From Candidatus Parabeggiatoa sp. HSG14 (GTDB taxonomy: Bacteria > Pseudomonadota > Gammaproteobacteria > Beggiatoales > Beggiatoaceae), in assembly GCA_030378085.1 (NCBI GenBank), contig JAUCGK010000006.1, forward strand, positions 1 to 41,780: a stretch of 41,780 nucleotides of DNA, read 5' to 3'. The position numbers were made by a program, and so were the translations under genes. The notes under the pieces are model-generated. The model saw only the letters and a program-made list of their open reading frames with translations, ran no database searches and was not told where the DNA came from. Shown here in pieces: positions 1 through 7,225 of this stretch (position 1 is the first letter of the stretch; each line of letters starts with the position of its first letter).

Positions 1-240
1 ACCAATTATCAATCACTAAAGTTAACATAGTGAATAATAGTAAATGATGAATAGATTTGTTTGGAAAATTTTTCTTGTTGTCTAAAAATAATACAAAGTG
101 CTACTGAGGCGCAACCAACAGCCTTGATTTAAACCGCCTAAACTTACTCATAAATGGTATCGGCATAAAGACTGCTATAATCACAATTAGAGATACATCA
201 TTTAGTTTGACTAATTTATTACTTTTATGAGGGTAAAATT

Positions 241-492
241 ATGAACATTTTAGGCAGAGAATTTGTGACAGAGCAAATGCCAGAGGGTTGGGTGATTTGT
301 GATAGATGGATAGACGGTGTACTTAATATCATTGATAATAAACCATCTAATAGAAAAAATGCTCGCGTTAAACTAAGAAATTTAGGCGAGTCTTTGGTAA
401 AAGACTGTCAAAAATTAGGTATTAGTCCTGAACAATATTGGCAGAGTCATAATAGCAACGTACTTACTCAATTTGTTAATCAACTACAATAA
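241..492 (+). CDS. small hypothetical protein (83 aa)
   Basis: I do not recognise this protein. The start is supported by a GAGGG ribosome-binding site 7 bases before the ATG. It is soluble, with no signal peptide or membrane segment, and it is rich in Asn, Lys and Trp. Residues 35-65 look amphipathic and helical (RKNARVKLRNLGESLVKDCQ). It stands alone between stretches of repeat elements, with no operon partner in view. It could be a small accessory-region protein or the remains of a larger gene. Confidence 0.55.
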   Translation: MNILGREFVTEQMPEGWVICDRWIDGVLNIIDNKPSNRKNARVKLRNLGESLVKDCQKLGISPEQYWQSHNSNVLTQFVNQLQ

Positions 493-1039
493 GCACGTAT
501 ATACTATGGCAAAAATGAAATATTCTTTCAAAAAGTCACTTTTTAAAGGTCAGGATGGGGTTTATGTTATTGTTTTTTTAGGTATTTATTTTATTTTCTT
601 GTGATAATTTATGAAGAGCTTAATTTATCCGAAAAACGTATCTTCTCAAAAAGTGTGGGTAAACTTGCCCAAACCTGACAGGTTTTGGAAACCTGTCAGG
701 TTTTTTTTCCACCGAATTTAGAAAAGATACCGAAAAACTATAATCTACCCACTCAACACTCAATCTTACACTTAAATAAATGCTCGCCATTATCAATATC
801 CTGCCATTTTTTCGCCAACAGATTCTGTTCTGTCATCCTAAAAAATGCTAAATGAATCATCATGAATCATCGTCTTAATCTGCCATGAGGTGGTTTGGTG
901 TATGACACTATCGCAGCGGTACTGGTTCAGTTCAATGTAATCCTTATGGCAAGATATGCTTTCATTGCATTGATAAACAAGGCTAATGGCTGATTTTTGA
1001 ATCCATATTTTAACCTATTTATTTTTATATATTTTACAT
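493..1039. other. intergenic stretch, repeats only
   Basis: No convincing gene. It contains one complete small inverted-repeat element (636-731) and, at 921-940, a single end (ACTGGTTCAGTTCAATGTAA) of the element that is complete at 15789-15922. The rest is AT-rich sequence in which I see nothing. Confidence 0.5.
636..731 (-). repeat. MITE-like element, ACGTATCTTCTC ends
   Basis: The outer ends are ACGTATCTTCTC and, as its degenerate complement, GAAAAGATAC. The centre carries the dispersed palindrome AACCTGACAGGTTTT / AAACCTGTCAGGTT. The whole unit is an inverted copy of 14433-14527, including the GTTTACCC / GGGTAAAC segment beside the palindrome. A mobile, non-autonomous element is the simplest reading. 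Confidence 0.7.
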
Positions 1040-1052
1040 AGAACTAAACCAA

Positions 1053-1247
1053 TCACCTCTGTTTTAACGCCTCTTGTATCCATTCTTGAGCAGATGGGTT
1101 GAGTTTAATTCTTTGTTTTTCAGCTAAAATTAAAATTTCCCAGATACTTATTGGAGAAATAAAAAGTTCATTTTGAGGATTTTGTAATACTTCAATCAGC
1201 TTATTGTTTTAGCTTTTTTGGTTCTAAATATGCGTATCTAACGAATG
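1053..1247 (-). pseudogene. VapC-type PIN toxin remnant
   Basis: On the minus strand, directly after the antitoxin remnant, the reading starts like a PIN-domain toxin (RYxLDTHI, the DTH carrying the first catalytic Asp). It then breaks and resumes as LIEVLQNPQNELFISPIS, then IWEILILAEKQRIKLNP and SAQEWIQEALK. The FISPISIWEI stretch is typical of VapC PIN toxins of cyanobacteria and Beggiatoaceae. About 20 residues are missing after the DTH, and the C-terminal half with the remaining catalytic acids is gone. It is therefore an inactive relic of a type II toxin-antitoxin RNase. Confidence 0.65.
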
Positions 1248-1487
1248 TCATTTTGCTAAAATCTCACAACAGTCCAGATTATCATTTATTGGGGAAACAA
1301 TATCACCAAGTGTTTGCCCTGTGCCAGACATATATCCTAACCAAGAATTTTGTTTAATTGGATGAATCTGTAGTATTTTTTATGCCGATAAAATAATCCT
1401 AACCGTTTTTTTAGACCAATTCTTGTAATGTTTTGGAACAAGTATCACACCATCTTGTATCCTTGCTGTAAATTCAGTTACTTGCAT
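1248..1487 (-). pseudogene. VapB-like antitoxin with one in-frame stop
   Basis: A GGAGG ribosome-binding site stands 6 bases before the ATG. Residues 1-35 (beginning MQVTEFTARIQDGVILVPKH) resemble the small AbrB-like antitoxins paired with PIN toxins. They end at TAA (1380-1382). The same frame then continues without another stop for 43 codons, reading NSWLGYMSGTGQTLGDIVSP, the usual C-terminal half of this antitoxin family, up to TGA at 1248. The full length of 79 aa fits the family. One nonsense mutation thus splits an otherwise intact antitoxin gene, and the toxin behind it is also ruined. Confidence 0.65.
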
Positions 1488-1558
1488 TATTACCTCCAAG
1501 TTTTGTGGTTATGATAAAAAAGTTTTAGATATAAAATCTCTTTGACATTATCTTTATT

Positions 1559-1900
1559 AACTGATGTTACGCACAGTGTTTTTACGAGACTTGACGTTCA
1601 AATTTCTAAAAAAATAATGACTTGCTATAAATCATTCTATGATTATGTTGTAGAGACGCGATGATCGCGTCTCTTACTCACGTTTCTAAACGCTTGAAAG
1701 AAGCCAGCAATAAGGTTTACATGTCATTTATAAACGAACATCAGGAATAATAAATAATTCCATGAGTATTTACAACGCGAGTCGAGACGCGAGCATCACG
1801 TTTCTACAAATCTATCGAATTACCAATCTTTTTTTAAGGATTAGTTTTAAAACGTTACAGCGGGTTGCCTCCTGAAGAAGCGTTGTGCGTAATATGAGTT
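1559..1900. repeat. element with ACTGATGTTACGCAC ends
   Basis: The left end is AACTGATGTTACGCAC. The right end (1885-1900, GTGCGTAATATGAGTT) is a decayed complement. Inside are two hairpins of the GAGACGCGATnATCGCGTCTC type (near 1655 and 1783). The left part is the uninterrupted version of the element at 4111, and the ACAAATCTATC / TTACCAATCTTT segment also recurs there. Other copies or ends of this family lie at 13932, 17906 and 35421. No coding capacity is visible. Confidence 0.65.
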
Positions 1901-1943
1901 ATTAAATACGCGCCTTAATTAATTTCTGAACAATATCTATAGC

Positions 1944-2411
1944 TTATGAGGAATTACTTTGTAATACACTTAGAATTACCTTTTTAGTATATTGATAAGC
2001 TTTTGGTACACCAGCATTTGGTCCTGCTACATTCAAAACAGAAATAGTATTTCTGTCGATAAATTTTTTAATTTTTCTTGATGCCCTTTCGATAGTTAAT
2101 TCTTCAGCATCTATCAGAACATAAGGCTTCCTTTCTTTTATACAAAAAACTATCGTTTGTTCAGTGCCTCCTCCTGGAAATGGATAATCGAAATAAATTA
2201 TTACTGTTCCATCACTATCAATAACATTTCTTTTTGTGCGTTGCCTATATCCGGATTTAGGAAGTTCCTTGACGGGGTATTTTTCAGAAATAATTCCGTC
2301 ATCAGCCATTCTTCCTTCTGGACACCAGCCTCCAGTTTTAACACCGCTATCTAGTGCAGCATCAAGTGCTGCCCGATCAACACCTGTTTGGGCTCCTGAT
2401 ATAATTTTCAT
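1944..2411 (-). CDS. SLOG/YpsA-like putative molybdenum carrier protein
   Basis: The protein is 155 aa and cytosolic. It opens with MKIISGAQTGVDRAALDAAL followed by GGWCPEGRMADDG, and later has DYPFPGGGTEQT and VLNVAGPN. This Rossmann-like pattern, with a GAQTGVDRAAL phosphate-binding loop, marks the circularly permuted YpsA-like branch of the SLOG superfamily, often annotated as putative molybdenum carrier. A GGGGAGG ribosome-binding site about 8 bases upstream supports the start. The biochemical role is not settled. SLOG proteins bind nucleotides or nucleotide-derived ligands, and some act as sensors in conflict systems. It stands alone beside a decayed toxin-antitoxin pair and an IS graveyard, so it belongs to an accessory region. 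Confidence 0.8.
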   Translation of the reverse strand: MKIISGAQTGVDRAALDAALDSGVKTGGWCPEGRMADDGIISEKYPVKELPKSGYRQRTKRNVIDSDGTVIIYFDYPFPGGGTEQTIVFCIKERKPYVLIDAEELTIERASRKIKKFIDRNTISVLNVAGPNAGVPKAYQYTKKVILSVLQSNSS

Positions 2412-2460
2412 TACTGGCCTCCCCTAGCTGTTCTTCATTATGAATAAAAGTTTTAGACAT
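2377..2460 (-). CDS. possible 27-aa leader ORF overlapping the SLOG gene
   Basis: An AAGGAG site precedes an ATG at 2460. The ORF reads MSKTFIHNEEQLGEASNE and overlaps the start of the SLOG gene, ending at 2377. A related but damaged leader (AGATTTTATATCTAAAAC) lies upstream of the antitoxin remnant near 1510-1545. It may be a translational-coupling leader or the 5' scar of a deleted gene. Support is limited to the ribosome-binding site. Confidence 0.25.
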   Translation of the reverse strand: MSKTFIHNEEQLGEASNENYIRSPNRC

Positions 2461-2536
2461 AAAATCTCCTTGTAAGTGAAAGGGATAAGAGCTATTCGTT
2501 TTTTTTCATTGGATGGTTGTGGTGGGTTTCGCTGTC

Positions 2537-2628
2537 GGGTAGTCCTGCACATAGTAGTGGTCAATTTATTAAAATGTTGATTTTATTACAATTTAAAATA
2601 ATCACCACTACATATTGCAGGACTACCC
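2537..2628. repeat. short MITE, GGGTAGTCCTGCA ends
   Basis: The terminal inverted repeats are GGGTAGTCCTGCA and TGCAGGACTACCC. They extend imperfectly inward (TAGTAGTGGT / ACCACTACA) around an AT-rich core of about 45 bp. It directly abuts the inner element that begins at 2629, which has lost its left outer flank. No ORF. Confidence 0.65.
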
Positions 2629-2867
2629 TAACCTTTACCCACAAGTCCCCAAAAATTATTTAATCGTATAAATAGTAAGATTATAGAGAGTCGTAACACC
2701 CATGAAATCCAAGCACAAGGACAAATTTTTGCCAATTTCATTAGTGATATCTCCCTATAACAAAAACCTATTGATTTCAATAGGTTTACCTACTTGTGGG
2801 TAAAGGTTAGTTAATTAAGGAGGGGATTTAGGGGAGGTTGTACTTTATCCAATCGGGAAACGCTATA
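2629..2867. repeat. nested element, left outer arm missing
   Basis: 2629-2810 is the inner element, with ends CTAACCTTTACCCACAAGT and ACTTGTGGGTAAAGGTTAG. 2811-2867 is the right half of the outer element, running from TTAATTAAGG to CGGGAAACGCTATA. The composite recurs complete at 4176-4473 and 25929-26219. Here the left outer arm is replaced by the 2537-2628 element. The outer TATA end is fused to the truncated 5' end of the IS transposase. Confidence 0.7.
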
Positions 2868-3300
2868 TCTCTCATGATAACGTGAATCGATTTTTACAAC
2901 GCGAGAATTTAACCCCAGAAAACTTATTTTTGGAATCAAAATTTCAGTTAGAACTAGAAGGAGGCACGTTAAGCGTGGATGACACTGTATTGGACAAACC
3001 GTATAGTTATCATAATGGAATTAGTCGGTCATTTTTGGTATGGAAAGCATCATCGCAGCGTAAAAGGTATAAATTTAATTACGTTATATTACACAGACCT
3101 TAAAGGTAATCATCTACCCGTTGACTATCGAATTTATGATAAGACGGAAAATAAAACTAAAAATGATTATTTTCAAGAGATGTTGTCCGAAGTATTAAAA
3201 TGGGGAATTAAACCTACTTTTGTAACCGGAGATAGTTGGTATAGTTGCGTCAATAAGCTGAAAACGAATCGATCTCATTGGTTAGGTTTTTTATTTACAC

Positions 3301-3393
3301 TATAGACTTTCAGAAAATGATTTTGGTGAAAACACTTCTCAAAGGCACATTCTACCAAGGAGTGACTCCAATATATTTATCTGAATGTCTATA
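3301..3393. repeat. MITE inserted at TA inside the transposase
   Basis: The ends are TATAGACTTTCAGA and TCTGAATGTCTATA, with a core of about 60 bp. Removing the element together with one duplicated TA gives FLFTLESNRLVSIEKGE in one continuous frame. That demonstrates a precise TA-target insertion into a previously intact gene. Confidence 0.8.
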
Positions 3394-3496
3394 GAAAGCA
3401 ATCGTCTTGTTTCAATTGAAAAAGGTGAATTTTTACAAATTCAAAAATTAGATATTCCTAAAGAGGGTTTAGAAGTTTGGCTGTGTCAATTCGATA

Positions 3497-3630
3497 TATA
3501 GTTTTTCACATAAATAATTTCACACACCAAACCTGACAGGTTTTAGAAACCTGTCTTCGAGGTTAAAGTTTTTGCACGCAAAAACTTTAACCTCGAAGGT
3601 TTTTTGAAGTTATTTTTCTGAATGTCTATA
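3497..3630. repeat. MITE with palindromic core in the transposase
   Basis: The left end is TATAGTTTTTCACATAAATA and the right end is ATTTTTCTGAATGTCTATA. The core carries half of the AACCTGACAGG palindrome and a second long hairpin built on CTTCGAGGTTAAAG / CTTTAACCTCGAAG. A sister copy with a simpler core is at 14256-14350. Unlike the 3301 element, removing this one does not restore the frame, because transposase codons have also been lost here. Confidence 0.7.
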
Positions 3631-3982
3631 GAATTCAATTTAATAAACTTCATGAACAACATTGGAAAATTGAACAATATCATCGTGTTATAAAACAAAT
3701 TTGCCATATTGAGCATTTTCAAGTTCGTTCATAAACAGCTATACGCAATCACATTTTTTCATCACTTTGTAGCTATGTACGTTTGCAACATTTACGTGTA
3801 ACCGACTTGATTAGTAATTGTTATAGTTTGCGAAGAAATTTGTTTAATGAAGTTATCACTATATTTATTCAAAATTTTATGCCTACTATAGAATATCTTG
3901 ATTCTCAAATTCATAAAACATTTTACCTCTAAATTTAATATACTTTAATTATCTGATTTTAATAGAGATAATATTTTTTTAT

Positions 3983-4002
3983 TTTGTCAATGCGTAAGTC
4001 CT
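3983..4002. repeat. probable right terminal repeat of the IS
   Basis: TTTGTCAATGCGTAAGTCCT lies about 50 bp after the transposase stop. It is identical to the right terminal repeat of the 250-bp element at 41519-41768. I read it as the right end of the dead IS. Confidence 0.6.
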
Positions 4003-4110
4003 ACTATAGATGGTACAGTTTTATTTTAGCTGTCAATAAAATGTCATCAATTGTTTTGATGTCACAAATTAAGTTTATTTTATTTCATAACTCATTTATT
4101 TTTATTAAAT

Positions 4111-4551
4111 AACTGATGTTACGCACAGTTTTTACGATACTGGATATTCAAATTTCTAAAAAAATAATGATTTGTTATAGCGTTTCCCGATTGCTTCAGG
4201 TACAAGTCCCCTCTTTAATTAAGGCTAATCTTTACCCACAAGTAGGTAAACTTATTGAAATCAATAGGTTTTTGTTATAGGGAGATATCACTCTAAAAGG
4301 AAACTGGCAAAAATCTGTCCTCTCGTCATGCTTGGATTTCATGGGTGTTACAATGTTATATAACCTTACTATTTATACGATAAAATAATTTTAGGGTACT
4401 TGTGGGTAAAGATTAGTTAATTAAGGAGGGGATTTAGGGAAGGTTGTACTTTATCCAATCGGGAAACGCTATATAAATCATTCCATGATTATGTTGTAGA
4501 GACGCGAGCATCGCGTCTCTACAAATCTATCAAAATTACCAATCTTTATTT
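4111..4551. repeat. ACTGATGTTACGCAC element carrying a nested insertion
   Basis: The left end AACTGATGTTACGCAC and the following 60 bases match 1559-1630. The match resumes after 4473 with AAATCATTCCATGATTATGT and a GAGACGCGAGCATCGCGTCTC hairpin. The right terminal end is not recognisable. Positions 4176-4473 are an insertion into this element. Confidence 0.65.
4176..4473. repeat. composite MITE: inner element in outer element
   Basis: The outer ends are TATAGCGTTTCCCGATTG and CAATCGGGAAACGCTATA, inserted at a TA dinucleotide. The inner element, 4225-4416 (192 bp), has ends CTAATCTTTACCCACAAGTA and TACTTGTGGGTAAAGATTAG. It is flanked on both sides by TTAATTAAGG (4215-4224 and 4417-4426), a clean 10-bp target duplication in the centre of the outer element. 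Confidence 0.8.
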
Positions 4552-4713
4552 TGTAACTATTCAGTCTCATGATGAATGTTAGTGCTTTTTTATAGTGACG
4601 CTGGAGCGTCACGAAATGCATTCCAACGCTTTCGTTGTGGAACGAAGGGCTGAGTAGTTACCTTTTTTTTAGGATTTCTTGTTCTTTCAAAAAATGTTAT
4701 TAGAAAAATTACT

Positions 4714-6393
4714 ATGGCAAATAAATCAAAAGCATTCACTCAGGAATTAACAGCTTTACGTCAGAATTTTAAAAATAAACTCCCTGGACGTGTGGCGAAT
4801 TTACACAATTCTTGGGAAACGCTTCAAACTGATTGGCAACCAGACATACTCTTTGAATGTTATCGTGAAGTGCATACGCTTTCCGGTTCTAGTTCAACAT
4901 TTGGATTTGTTCAGATAGGTGAGATAACCAAACAACTGGAAAAGGTCATTAAATCAGTAACTGAATCGGATAAACAGCCTAACAAAGAACAATCACAACA
5001 GATGATCATGTTGCTAAATGAACTTAAACTGGCCGTTGAAACAAAAAACAATATTGATTTACCACAGGATGAATTTGTTTTATCTCATCAACTTGACAGT
5101 TGTTCTCCAACAACTGTAAAACTATCTTTGACCGAAGAACCACCGCTAATCTATCTAGTTGAAGATGAAATTGATTTGGCGACTCACATTTCTAAACAGA
5201 TTGAAACCTTTGGGTATTCGGTTAATATATTAACTTGTGCAAGTGAGCTTCTTGTTGCTATTGCACAAAAATTCCCACAGGCTATTATTATGGATATCAT
5301 ATTGCCTGAAGGAGAGATGGCAGGGCCAAAGATGATTGAAGAAATCCAACAAAAGTATCACCAACACATTCCCTTAGTTTTCATTTCTGCTAAAGATGAT
5401 CTTGAAGCGCGTCTTGCGGCAATTCAGGTAGGTGGTAATGCCTATATGACCAAACCAATAAATGTTAGTATGCTTATTGAACGGTTAGATATGTTAATAA
5501 AGAAAACATCAGATGAGCCTTACCGAATCTTTATTGTAGATGATGATGCAGAAATAGCACGTCATCATGCCATTATCTTGGAAAATGCAGGTATGGAGGT
5601 ACAAACTTGTATTGAGCCGGTAAATGTGTTGGAAAAATTACGACAATTTTTACCTGATTTCATCCTTATGGATATATACATGCCTAAATGTACAGGAAAC
5701 GAATTAACTCAAGTGATTCGTCAGTTGGATGTATTACCCGGTATACCTATTGTCTATCTTTCTAGTGAATATGCTATGGACAAGCAACTAAATGCCTTGC
5801 TACAGGGAGGAGATGGATTTCTGACAAAGCCAATTTTAGCAAACACTCTCATTCGAGTCGTGTCTTATCATGTCAAACGTTTTCGGCAGTTACATAGTCT
5901 TATGGTTAGAGATAGTTTGACTGGTTTACTCAATCATAGCCATATTTTAGAACAGTTGAATATTGAAGTAGGACGGGCTAATAGAACAAATACGCCACTG
6001 AGCTTTGTCATGTTAGACTTAGATCATTTTAAACAGATCAATGATACTTATGGTCATAGCATTGGAGATATTGTGTTGAAAACATTGGCACGCTTTTTAA
6101 AACAACGGTTTCGTTTTACTGATTATATAGGTCGTTGTGGTGGTGAGGAATTTGCGATAATTTTGCCGAATACTGATGGATTAACCGCAAAAAAGATCAT
6201 TGAAATAAGCCGTGATGCTTTTTCACAAGTGTCTCATCAAGCACAAGAACAGAAATTTCAAATTACTTTTAGCAGTGGTATTGCTTATTACCCAAAATAT
6301 CTAACCGCTAAACGTTTGATTGAGGCTGCGGATGCTGCTCTTTATGACTCTAAAAATGCTGGGAGGAATCGGGTAACTTTGAAAACCACTTAA
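4714..6393 (+). CDS. Hpt-REC-REC-GGDEF diguanylate cyclase
   Basis: The protein is 559 aa and cytosolic. Residues 1-110 form an Hpt domain, with the phosphorylatable His54 in REVHTLSGSSSTFGF. Residues 145-262 form a first receiver (VEDE at 149-152, phospho-acceptor Asp194 in IIMDI, Lys247 in MTKP). Residues 271-388 form a second receiver (VDDD at 275-278, Asp320 in ILMDIYMP, Lys372 in LTKP). Residues 395-559 form a GGDEF domain with an intact GGEEF signature (476-480) and an RFTD inhibitory I-site (467-470). It should make cyclic di-GMP under phosphorelay control, with product inhibition. The layout resembles PleD but has an Hpt module at the N-terminus. No sensor kinase is adjacent. No good Shine-Dalgarno site is visible upstream. 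Confidence 0.92.
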   Translation: MANKSKAFTQELTALRQNFKNKLPGRVANLHNSWETLQTDWQPDILFECYREVHTLSGSSSTFGFVQIGEITKQLEKVIKSVTESDKQPNKEQSQQMIMLLNELKLAVETKNNIDLPQDEFVLSHQLDSCSPTTVKLSLTEEPPLIYLVEDEIDLATHISKQIETFGYSVNILTCASELLVAIAQKFPQAIIMDIILPEGEMAGPKMIEEIQQKYHQHIPLVFISAKDDLEARLAAIQVGGNAYMTKPINVSMLIERLDMLIKKTSDEPYRIFIVDDDAEIARHHAIILENAGMEVQTCIEPVNVLEKLRQFLPDFILMDIYMPKCTGNELTQVIRQLDVLPGIPIVYLSSEYAMDKQLNALLQGGDGFLTKPILANTLIRVVSYHVKRFRQLHSLMVRDSLTGLLNHSHILEQLNIEVGRANRTNTPLSFVMLDLDHFKQINDTYGHSIGDIVLKTLARFLKQRFRFTDYIGRCGGEEFAIILPNTDGLTAKKIIEISRDAFSQVSHQAQEQKFQITFSSGIAYYPKYLTAKRLIEAADAALYDSKNAGRNRVTLKTT

Positions 6394-6697
6394 TGAGTGG
6401 ATTACCTACGTAACAACGTGGCGACAAAGAAAGGTGAGAATGGCTGAGAAAATTGAGTATTTTATATAACTTATTGAAAAATATATATTCTCTTAAAAAA
6501 GTGTTACTCAACATCGAATATCTTTGAACCATGCCAATAGTAAGTGAAATTCCTAAATTAATTCCTACCCAAAATTGACATCAGATAAAAAATTAGCATA
6601 AAATATTAAATTTAAGTTTCAAACTCAGAAACTTAAAATAAACCCAAGAAGTAAAAATCTATAAATTATTTGTAAATCAAAGTTAGAAGTTAATTGA

Positions 6698-6794
6698 TAT
6701 AGCGTTTCCCGATTTGATAAAGTACAACCTCCCATAAATCCCCTCCTTAAATTAAGGAGGAGACTTGTACCAGACGCAATCGGGAAACGCTATA
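6698..6794. repeat. TATAGCGTTTCCCGAT MITE, uninterrupted
   Basis: It has a TATAGCGTTTCCCGAT end and the matching ATCGGGAAACGCTATA end. The interior reads CCCCTCCTTAAATTAAGGAG, the empty version of the site where the inner element sits in other copies. It is an inverted-orientation copy relative to 4176. Confidence 0.8.
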
Positions 6795-7080
6795 ATCAAT
6801 TGACAAACCGAAAATTGACTGTTGTGTAGAAAAATTAAGATATGGTTCAAAAATGGCAATAAAAAGGTAACATGGAGTCCAAACCGTAAGTACGGAACGC
6901 CTAAAGGTTTCGAGGTTTAAGTTTTTGTGTGCAAAATATTTAAACCTCGAAAGGACTCCAACTTCAATACATTGAAGTGTTACCTTGAATTGAACCATGC
7001 CAAAAATAATCTACTAAAAAATTTTCCTAGCGTTTGTTAAAGTGGGGAATATCCTTATACTTGCTTAGGATTTTTCACTT

Positions 7081-7150
7081 TATAGTGTTTCCCGATTGCG
7101 TCAGGTACAAATCCCCTCCTTAATTAAGGAGGGGATTTAGGGGAGGTTAG
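7081..7150. repeat. truncated TATAGCG-type MITE
   Basis: TATAGTGTTTCCCGATTGCG is followed by the usual interior up to GATTTAGGGGAGGTTAGG. The terminal part of the right arm is missing. It lies about 75 bp upstream of the TAXI gene and may overlap its promoter. Confidence 0.65.
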
Positions 7151-7225
7151 GGAGCTAGGATTTTTTTGTATGGGTAAATTATTTTTTCGCAACGGTTTTA
7201 AACTTAATAACTGGTAAGTGAATAT

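Larger units (their letters stand above)
2868..3932 (+). pseudogene. decayed DDE transposase (IS701/IS4-like)
   Basis: The fragments, in order, are ISHDNVNRFLQRENLTPE, then EGGTLSVDDTVLDKPYS (first catalytic Asp region). After a frameshift near 2980-3020 come GHFWYGKHHRSVKGINLI and FVTGDSWYS (second Asp). After a 93-bp insertion comes NRLVSIEKGEFLQIQKLD. After a second insertion and a deletion comes FNKLHEQHWKIEQYHRVIKQ (the Glu of the DDE triad), one in-frame stop in FQVRS*TAIRNH, and then a C-terminal part to TAA at 3930. The VDDTVLDK and WKIEQYHR motifs are characteristic of IS4-superfamily IS701-like transposases; I am sure of the DDE type but less so of the subfamily. The N-terminus has been cut off by the outer MITE at 2867. 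It cannot make an active protein. Confidence 0.8.
6394..7225. other. intergenic stretch of 830 bp with repeats
   Basis: No convincing gene. It contains a full outer-type MITE (6698-6794), a hairpin based on TTTCGAGGTTTAA / TTAAACCTCGAAA (6908-6952), and a left-half MITE (7081-7150) just before the TAXI gene. A minus-strand ORF here (6747-6998) overlaps the MITE and the hairpin and looks fortuitous. Confidence 0.5.

Noticed and set aside
672-706. AACCTGACAGG palindrome as a rho-independent terminator
   Set aside because: The same palindrome recurs at many sites inside unrelated elements and often far from gene ends, so a terminator role cannot be generalised. This copy does have a T-run, but no gene ends next to it.
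6747-6998. 83-aa minus-strand ORF
   Set aside because: It runs through a MITE end and a hairpin repeat and resembles no protein family.
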